From a virus, in IMG/VR virus record IMGVR_UViG_3300049217_000080, positions 1 through 54,250 of that record: DNA of 54,250 bases; one strand, 5' to 3'. Every line of letters begins with the position of its first letter. Position 1 is the first letter of the stretch. The position numbers and the translations under genes are program-made. The notes beneath the pieces were generated by a model that was not told the DNA's origin, did not search any database, and saw only the letters and a program-made list of their open reading frames with translations. This document shows positions 49,405 to 54,250 of the stretch, piece by piece.

Positions 49405-51296
49405 TTAATGGGGCAAATGCCGCTTGCGCACTCCATGCTATCCAATTGATCATCATTAACGCTACCACTAGTGATTGGCTTAACCCTTGCACTATATTCT
49501 TCAAATTGTTCTTTTGTAATCTCCTCATAAGGAGCCTGAGCAAAGCCATGGTCCGAATGAAGTAGAAAACTCATTGTTTTAACGCCCTTATTGTAATTGG
49601 ATTCAAGCCATTTTTTAATTTCTGGCAACTCTTCTGACCTATAATATACTGTGCATGAAACAGAATTGTCCGACCACTCTGATTGTAATCTTTTAACGTA
49701 TTCCATTTGCTGGACAGCACTTAGGTCCTTAGCTACAACGGTTCCTTCAGGAACTGAGACTGGAAAGGATGCAATAATGGTATTTTTATCATCCGTTCCG
49801 TCAAAATTCTTTTGATACTCTATGTCATATCCATTTTTGCGGCACGTCTCTACCAATGGATTATTAGAAGCTATCCTAATTCTTCTTATATAGTATCTGG
49901 AATAAGCTGGATGAACTCCAGGAGTAACATTTGGTAAAAGGGATAGTGTTCCAGAAGGCTTACATGTAGTTAGCTTGATTGATTCAGGCCATCCGTGTTC
50001 TTTAGAATACTCTTTGTCAAAACGTCTCAACTCAGCGTAAGCATCGTTGAGCCAGGATTTTTGCTCTTCTGTTGCTTGAAGATAACCCGTAACTCCAATA
50101 CCCATTCTCATATGCTTATGAACCACCTCTTCAGTTTCTTCAGCGTGACACGGAAGGGCCAGAGAATGTTTGTTGATCCTGTAAAGATATTTTTGAACCT
50201 CAAAGAACTCTTCCTTAGATGTAATGTTGGGCAGAAAAATTTCTGCAAGACAGCAAGTCTCGTAAGCAGCTAGCGACTGCTCAGCGCAAGGATTGAATAC
50301 TATTACATTTTTATCAGGATATTGTGTTTCTCCCAATCTTCCAATATCTTGGGACAGCTTGATATTGATCAAACCGTAAGCTTCTCCCTTACCATTATAG
50401 CCGTTCCAAAATTGTTCCGGCAATAACTTAATATCATTGCAAGCTACCGAATTATTGGACATAGCTCTCCAATTAGGAATACTTCCTTCACTCCAATTCT
50501 TAGCATTTAAGAACTGAAGATCGTCCATATCTCCTACAGCTAGCTGGGCGCTACGACGGACATTCCCGGATACAACTACAAATCCGATAATATTCATAAT
50601 ATCTAGGGCGTCAATAGGTCTAATCTTCTTGCCTGCGCGATTGTTTAATACTCCAGAAATCTGCTCCATACCCCAACAGAGTTCTTCGGCTCCGGCAGCT
50701 AACCCACCAAACCCTTTAATGGGAGCCCCTTTGCCACGAATGCAGGTAGTAGAATAACTAAAACCTTTGCCAGTTTTAAAGTGTGCTTTTAAAACTCTAT
50801 CCAGTAATTTTATCCATCCTTCTCTGGAATCAGGAACAATAAAATCGGCATCGTTTGTGTCTTGTCTAACTATTTTAGCTTTTCTAACCTTGGGCAGTTG
50901 ATAAACATACTCCCTTTGAATATTATAGCCAACGCCAGAACCCAACATCAGTGCATCCATGGTCCAAGTGAAGGACCTAATGGAATCTACCACGGTTCCA
51001 GCACAATTTTGTAGAGACAAAAGACCTAAGCGATCTACCGTTTTTGTTCCGAGCTGCCACCAAAAACGACCGGCAACAGAACCTTTTAAAGACAAAAATA
51101 TCTCTTCCAGCCTTTTTTCTTCGGCTTCTGTAAAACCTATTTTAAGCTGGGTTCTACAAGCCTTGATGACACGTTCTACGGTTTGATTAAACTCTTCTGT
51201 CTCTGAATTCGGATCACTTTCTTTTAGCCTTCTAGAATATGTGCGCTTATAAGTGATATAGCCTATTGGACCCCATGGCGTGACGATCTTACTCAT
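49401..51296 (-). CDS. nrdJ: Adenosylcobalamin-dependent (class II) ribonucleotide reductase
   Basis: The protein has 631 residues from the ATG at 51296 (AGGAAGGG site). It reduces ribonucleotides to deoxyribonucleotides using B12 radical chemistry. Cys98 (LQNCAG) and Cys348 are the expected active-site disulfide pair. N335-P-C337-A-E339 is the radical-site motif. The C-terminal CASGICPIK supplies the redox shuttle cysteines C623 and C628. This tail and the KRTYSRRL start match the monomeric Lactobacillus-type triphosphate reductase, but the chain is about 100 residues shorter. No NrdB or activase gene is needed. Confidence 0.9.
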   Translation of the reverse strand: MSKIVTPWGPIGYITYKRTYSRRLKESDPNSETEEFNQTVERVIKACRTQLKIGFTEAEEKRLEEIFLSLKGSVAGRFWWQLGTKTVDRLGLLSLQNCAGTVVDSIRSFTWTMDALMLGSGVGYNIQREYVYQLPKVRKAKIVRQDTNDADFIVPDSREGWIKLLDRVLKAHFKTGKGFSYSTTCIRGKGAPIKGFGGLAAGAEELCWGMEQISGVLNNRAGKKIRPIDALDIMNIIGFVVVSGNVRRSAQLAVGDMDDLQFLNAKNWSEGSIPNWRAMSNNSVACNDIKLLPEQFWNGYNGKGEAYGLINIKLSQDIGRLGETQYPDKNVIVFNPCAEQSLAAYETCCLAEIFLPNITSKEEFFEVQKYLYRINKHSLALPCHAEETEEVVHKHMRMGIGVTGYLQATEEQKSWLNDAYAELRRFDKEYSKEHGWPESIKLTTCKPSGTLSLLPNVTPGVHPAYSRYYIRRIRIASNNPLVETCRKNGYDIEYQKNFDGTDDKNTIIASFPVSVPEGTVVAKDLSAVQQMEYVKRLQSEWSDNSVSCTVYYRSEELPEIKKWLESNYNKGVKTMSFLLHSDHGFAQAPYEEITKEQFEEYSARVKPITSGSVNDDQLDSMECASGICPIK

Positions 51297-51322
51297 ACTT
51301 TTAACCCTTCCTAAACCTAATC

Positions 51323-51934
51323 TTAATCCCAAAAAGCTTTAGAATGCTTGATCAATATCTCAGCCATTTTGTTAATATCTCTGATTCTATCCCTCTCTCC
51401 GTCCTCGAAACAGGCAAGAAAATCATTTTTTTCTCTATCCTTCAACTCCTGCGCAGCGTTTTCGGGGCAATTCTTACGCCAAATAATCCACTGACCCATA
51501 CCTTTACGGCGACCTTCTTCGTCAAGACAAGGTTCGGTTCTGTGCTCCAGTTTTCCCCACTTCTTATCGTGCTTGCGTAAATATTTACGCTCATGGTTTT
51601 CGCGTCGAAGTCTGTAAACTATTTTAGTCAGCTCCTTAAGAGCGACCATGTCTTCGTCTTCATGAATAGCGTGACCATTTTCTAAGCCTTTATAAAGGCG
51701 TTTAAGCTTAAAAAGAAAAACGTCATAAACGTACGCCATGTCCCAATCGTGGTTGTCCCAACCGAACTTAGCGTAATCATAGGACCTGAGAATGCGCTCT
51801 TTGTAGATTTGGAAAAATCTCTCTACAGGCCAAAACACGTATTTCTCTATAAAATAGGCAATCTTTTTAAAGAATCCCTTTTCATCATCTCCGTACCAAT
51901 CAGGAATTATATTTTTTAGGGCTTTAGACTTCAC
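51323..51934 (-). CDS. Conserved-type hypothetical phage protein
   Basis: The protein has 203 residues. A GTG at 51934 is preferred, because it overlaps the upstream stop as GTGA and has GGAAGG seven bases before it; a TTG at 51967 is less likely. It is rich in aromatic and charged residues (FFKKIAYFIEKYVFWPVERFF; YDYAKFGWDNHDWDMAYVYD). I recall similar sequences from other tailed phages but know no function. It has no membrane span or catalytic motif. Confidence 0.6.
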   Translation of the reverse strand: MKSKALKNIIPDWYGDDEKGFFKKIAYFIEKYVFWPVERFFQIYKERILRSYDYAKFGWDNHDWDMAYVYDVFLFKLKRLYKGLENGHAIHEDEDMVALKELTKIVYRLRRENHERKYLRKHDKKWGKLEHRTEPCLDEEGRRKGMGQWIIWRKNCPENAAQELKDREKNDFLACFEDGERDRIRDINKMAEILIKHSKAFWD

Positions 51935-52125
51935 CACGCACCCTTCCTTTCCTCTACAAGAATCCAATTACCTTCTACGGGACGATCATCTGGATAATAA
52001 GCCCAACAAACCGAGGTCTCTGATATAGGATTCCCATTTTTAGCATCTACCTCAAGCCAGTACCTTCTAGGCTTATTACAAGAACATTCGCTGTTACTAC
52101 GCCGTGAATTTTCCGAAGTACTCAT
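51931..52125 (-). CDS. Hypothetical small protein
   Basis: The protein has 64 residues from the ATG at 52125, which overlaps the previous stop as ATGA. It is Ser-rich at the N-terminus with CSC (about 14-16). The WLEVDAKNGNPI...WAYYPDDRP region looks like a small beta domain. It is not recognised. Confidence 0.55.
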   Translation of the reverse strand: MSTSENSRRSNSECSCNKPRRYWLEVDAKNGNPISETSVCWAYYPDDRPVEGNWILVEERKGAW

Positions 52126-52343
52126 GGAACTTTTCTCACCCAAAAAGGTAAAAGTTTTTGAGTTTCTTCTAGGCGTCGCTGAAGCGCTTTGACTAGACTC
52201 TGGAAGCGCCCTAAACTCACAAGAAGGGCATCTTTTTCCATTTGTTGGAGCCGAAACGCTTTCTCTAGCTTTCTAAGATGTGCTCTACGGCTCAGCCCTC
52301 GATGCTTCTTGTATTCTTTGTCTTTTTCTCTGTGATCGCTCAT
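52122..52343 (-). CDS. Small basic coiled-coil protein
   Basis: This 73-residue protein is highly charged, with heptad-like leucines from about residue 22 to 66 (LRKLEKAFRLQQMEK; LVKALQRRLEETQKLL). It is coupled by ATGA overlap to both neighbours. Function is unknown. Confidence 0.55.
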   Translation of the reverse strand: MSDHREKDKEYKKHRGLSRRAHLRKLEKAFRLQQMEKDALLVSLGRFQSLVKALQRRLEETQKLLPFWVRKVP

Positions 52344-52525
52344 TTTTTAACCTTGTCTATATTCTTAATTGCCCTGTCTATAACGGTCCCGATTTCTACG
52401 GGGTCCATTCGCTCTTCTATCATGATTTCCATGACCCTCTCTGCGGCCTTCTCTGGGGATTCAATCTCCAGGAATTCAGTTATAAACAGAACTTGCTTTT
52501 TGGTTAACCTTACTTTTTCACCCAA
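52340..52525 (-). CDS. Hypothetical small protein (TTG start)
   Basis: The 61-residue helical protein probably starts at TTG 52525, which follows a GGTGA site. The N-terminal KVRLTKKQVLFITEFLEIESPEKAAERV resembles the terminase small-subunit type HTH (LTxKQxxFxxExL), so it may bind DNA or be a truncated relative. This is suggestive only. Confidence 0.5.
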   Translation of the reverse strand: MGEKVRLTKKQVLFITEFLEIESPEKAAERVMEIMIEERMDPVEIGTVIDRAIKNIDKVKK

Positions 52526-52535
52526 GTGTCACCAA

Positions 52536-52787
52536 TCAATCTGTAAGAATTAGGGCACGATAAGTTCCATCTTCATCGATGAGAACAATCATTCCATTTC
52601 TTCTATTAAGTTCAATAACCCTTTCAATACCCCCATCAGTGGCCTTCCCAATCGAAACCCATTTCCCACGACCTTCTTCCTGGGTATTTCTTCGGCGTTC
52701 CACCTTCTTTAGGTAGGGGAAGCCTGATTTGTCTGGGTGAATCTCAAAAGTGATCGGCTTTACGTCTGTCCTATTAGGTATTGTCAT
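52536..52787 (-). CDS. Hypothetical small protein, beta-rich
   Basis: This 83-residue protein is basic in the middle (KKVERRRNTQEEGRGKWVSIGK) and ends with two strands (GMIVLIDEDGTYRALILTD). Its start overlaps the upstream gene by 14 bp. It is not recognised. Confidence 0.55.
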   Translation of the reverse strand: MTIPNRTDVKPITFEIHPDKSGFPYLKKVERRRNTQEEGRGKWVSIGKATDGGIERVIELNRRNGMIVLIDEDGTYRALILTD

Positions 52788-53025
52788 ATTTTTTCCTATG
52801 TTGTTCCAAAAATCTGTCCAATGACTCTATAATATCTTTTTCAAGCCTTAGTCGTTCGCAGCCTGGGTAGCCTAAATGACCGTGTTCGTAAAAACTATCG
52901 TCCAATTCTTCTGTAAATTCAAGCCTAATCATCCCCGAGAAATCTTGGCAGAATTTGACTTCATACCCTAACTGGGTTATATCATGGATCAAATCTACTA
53001 TTTTAAGTCCTGGTTTTGATAGCAT
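52774..53025 (-). CDS. Hypothetical small protein
   Basis: This 83-residue alpha/beta protein has a GAGG site at good distance. It is the first gene after the minus-strand promoter at 53084-53112, so it heads this operon. It is not recognised. Confidence 0.6.
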   Translation of the reverse strand: MLSKPGLKIVDLIHDITQLGYEVKFCQDFSGMIRLEFTEELDDSFYEHGHLGYPGCERLRLEKDIIESLDRFLEQHRKKYDNT

Positions 53026-53083
53026 TTATACCTCAAAACTTTTTTCTATATATTTATGCAAGACAGTACCATCTTCCAGATCT

Positions 53084-53112
53084 ATCCTAACCCACTATTT
53101 TCTAAAAGTCAA
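53084..53112 (-). promoter_or_regulatory. Early-type promoter, minus strand (TTGACT-N17-TAGGAT)
   Basis: On the minus strand TTGACT (53107-53112) and TAGGAT (53084-53089) are separated by TTTAGAAAATAGTGGGT (17 bp), nearly identical to the left-end promoter spacer at 258-274. It drives the operon starting at 53025. Transcription would start near 53077. Confidence 0.75.
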
Positions 53113-53138
53113 GTAAAATCGTAAAAAGTTAACTTTCC

Positions 53139-53159
53139 GGGCGCACGTCCTGTGCGCCC
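53139..53159 (-). terminator. Strong hairpin between operons, probable terminator
   Basis: GGGCGCAC and GTGCGCCC form a perfect 8-bp GC-rich stem around a five-base loop. On the minus strand a T-tract (CTTTTT) follows after about a dozen bases, further than in a classic intrinsic terminator. It sits after the gene 53178-53321 and just before the promoter at 53084-53112, a natural operon boundary. Confidence 0.55.
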
Positions 53160-53177
53160 CAACACGCTTTCCTCTGC

Positions 53178-53321
53178 TTACGCATCCGGAAAGCTGTGGT
53201 GGGGCTTACCTGTAGCCATTATACAAGCCTCAAATGTCCTGCCAATATCAATAGACCGTTTATGCATTGTGATACCATACATAGGCTTTTCAGTAACTAT
53301 CTTTTTCTTAAAAGGCCACAT
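53178..53321 (-). CDS. 47-residue hypothetical protein
   Basis: The frame from ATG 53321 to TAA 53178 starts one base after the MazG-like stop and has a GGAG site about ten bases upstream. It is basic at the start (MWPFKKKIVTEKPM) and ends GKPHHSFPDA. No membrane helix or known motif is present. It is supported by spacing and ribosome site only. Confidence 0.5.
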   Translation of the reverse strand: MWPFKKKIVTEKPMYGITMHKRSIDIGRTFEACIMATGKPHHSFPDA

Positions 53322-53322
53322 A

Positions 53323-53925
53323 CTATTCTTTCTCCAAAATCTTTCTTTCTGTCTCAAGATCCCTGTTCAAGGCGGCGGCTTCTGAAAACTTATCTCCGTA
53401 GCGAGCCCTGAGTTTTGCAATATTCTTCTCGCGCGTGGCTTCAACCGTGGTTCCAGAAACAAAACAGATTGCGGAAGCAGCCAAGCACATTTTTTTAAGT
53501 GAAAGTTTCAGTTTATCTTTGTCTAGTTCTCTGCCATAAAAAATATGCTTCTTTAGCAGATCGTTGAAGTCTCCTGACACGCAGACTGCGGCTAACAATG
53601 TGTATTTTAAGGACGGCAGACAGTGTTTTTCCAGTCCCGACAAATCACGTTCATGCTTAGAGACTTCGTCATGATCTAAACCTAAAGTGTTTACTGCTAC
53701 GGCGGCGTACCAAAGAAGATCTCCCGATTCTTCAGAAATATTAACCCAGTCAATTTCGCCGCTTGGAGGAAGAGCATAAGCATCAACTAATTCTGTAAGT
53801 TCGCTGCTGAAACCAAGTCCGGCATGGAGTAGGCGAATCGCGTCTTCCGTAAGCCTATCTTTAACTGCGGATAGATCTCTGGATTCCGTTACTAAGACGT
53901 TCTGTTCGTACTCTTTAGGTTTCAT
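53323..53925 (-). CDS. MazG-like nucleotide pyrophosphohydrolase
   Basis: The protein has 200 residues. The all-alpha NTP-pyrophosphatase signature is present: E42-x2-E45 in SSELTELVDA, then E66-x2-D69 in EESGDLLWYAA, the Mg-binding ExxE...ExxD pairs. The ending TREKNIAKLRARYGDKFS is also typical. A spacer helical region of ~60 residues (about 100-155) lies between and may be a dimer or regulatory part. In phages, MazG-like enzymes are thought to adjust nucleotide or ppGpp-type pools. It is co-transcribed with 53929-54099. Confidence 0.75.
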   Translation of the reverse strand: MKPKEYEQNVLVTESRDLSAVKDRLTEDAIRLLHAGLGFSSELTELVDAYALPPSGEIDWVNISEESGDLLWYAAVAVNTLGLDHDEVSKHERDLSGLEKHCLPSLKYTLLAAVCVSGDFNDLLKKHIFYGRELDKDKLKLSLKKMCLAASAICFVSGTTVEATREKNIAKLRARYGDKFSEAAALNRDLETERKILEKE

Positions 53926-53928
53926 AAA

Positions 53929-54099
53929 TCAATCCTCTAGCTCGGCGTCTTCCTGCTCTTCGTCTAGGTTCCAAGATAGCTCATCTGATTCCATTAGGAC
54001 CTGGAGAGTTTCGTAAATACGCTCTTTCATATCGTCGGAATCATTGGGGTCTGCCTTGATTTCCATCGGAATGGTTAATTTAATAAGTTTAAGTGCCAT
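53929..54099 (-). CDS. 56-residue acidic protein
   Basis: The frame from ATG 54099 to TGA 53929 has a clear GGAG site eight bases upstream. It starts MALKLIKLTIPMEIKADP and becomes strongly acidic in its second half (LDEEQEDAELED). The MazG-like gene starts three bases after its stop. It is the first complete gene inside the right inverted repeat. Function is unknown. Confidence 0.65.
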   Translation of the reverse strand: MALKLIKLTIPMEIKADPNDSDDMKERIYETLQVLMESDELSWNLDEEQEDAELED

Positions 54100-54122
54100 T
54101 TCTTATCTCCTGTTTAATACTC

Positions 54123-54230
54123 TTCGGTACAAGTTAACTAACTGCCCGTCCAGGGCAGTTTTGGGGCGAAAGCCCAAACTTTTTCAACTGCTTTACGGTT
54201 TCTTGCGAAACCTCCAAAGCTTTATCGAGA
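54123..54230. repeat. Right copy of 108-bp perfect inverted repeat
   Basis: This is the exact reverse complement of 1-108, with the same three stem-loops, here reading on the minus strand. The match covers everything available at the left edge. The further 20 bases at 54231-54250 have no counterpart because the left copy is cut at base 1. The gene at 54099 starts 23 bp inside the repeat, so the repeat directly borders the first gene of the minus-strand early block. Confidence 0.95.
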
Positions 54231-54250
54231 GCATACCTTGCCCCGGCATT
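54134..54250 (-). CDS. C-terminal fragment of unknown protein (right copy, 5' truncated)
   Basis: An open frame enters from the right edge and stops at 54134, giving 38 residues from NAGARYALDKALEVS to CPGRAVS. The last 31 are identical to the frame at 2-97. SQETVKQLKKFGLSP may be one helix of an HTH-like unit. The next gene begins 34 bp downstream. No function is assigned. Confidence 0.4.
   Translation of the reverse strand, partial: NAGARYALDKALEVSQETVKQLKKFGLSPQNCPGRAVS

Noticed and set aside
52340-52525. Terminase small subunit
   Set aside because: Only a short HTH-like N-terminus resembles it; at 61 residues and without a large subunit nearby the call is not supported.
52978-52985. ATGATATA element on the minus strand
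   Set aside because: It lies inside the gene 52774-53025 shortly after its start, so it is probably codon coincidence rather than a promoter.
1-54250. tRNA genes
   Set aside because: No cloverleaf with the TTCGANNC arm was recognised on either strand; a dedicated scan could still find a divergent one.

Overview
The window is part of the genome of a contractile-tailed (myovirus-type) bacteriophage. It holds a recombination/replication module, almost a complete baseplate and tail-fibre module, a tape-measure gene and many small phage genes. Genes are packed tightly, with many ATGA or TGATG stop/start overlaps and GGAG-type ribosome binding sites. Terminase, portal, major capsid protein, tail sheath and DNA polymerase are not visible, so a larger genome continues outside the window. 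The host cannot be named. Two lipoprotein-type signal peptides suggest, but do not prove, a diderm bacterium.

Layout. Positions 1-108 and 54123-54230 are a perfect 108-bp inverted repeat, and each copy carries the end of an open reading frame entering from outside. Positions 298-8260 (+) are the replication block: RecA/UvsX-like recombinase, a possible sigma-like protein, DnaB-type helicase, archaeo-eukaryotic-type primase, a HEXXH protein, a CYTH triphosphate-tunnel protein and small genes. Positions 8252-24532 (-) hold the tail-fibre and adhesin genes, a thioredoxin-like and a zinc-binding protein, and two homing endonucleases. Positions 24705-25296 and 26121-26659 are two short + strand islands, the second with a lytic transglycosylase. 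Positions 26656-46379 (-) are the baseplate and tail module: tube-like protein, two baseplate wedge proteins (one of 1905 aa), a LysM/gp25 fusion, spike, hub and tape measure. It is interrupted by two more endonucleases, a CPBP-type membrane protease and a third + strand island (38537-39443) with a lipoprotein metallopeptidase. Positions 46521-54099 (-) hold small early-type genes, including a possible lysis cassette, a HAD phosphatase, an adenosylcobalamin-dependent ribonucleotide reductase and a MazG-like enzyme.

Regulation. Two promoter-like classes recur. TTGACT-N17-TAGRRT elements precede 298, 4942 and 26121 on + and the operon below 53084 on -, with a TTGACA-N18 relative before 24705. 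A TATGATATA element lies close upstream of many structural and endonuclease genes and occurs on both strands. An 8-mer, TAAAGATT, sits in seven intergenic gaps, each upstream of a minus-strand gene. I infer an early/late switch, possibly involving the sigma-like protein at 1892-2806.

How the genes fit together. Recombinase, helicase, primase, ribonucleotide reductase and MazG-like enzyme would supply genome replication and nucleotides. The minus-strand block builds tape measure, hub, spike, wedge and fibres. The transglycosylase and several tiny membrane or lipoprotein genes are candidates for cell-wall breach.
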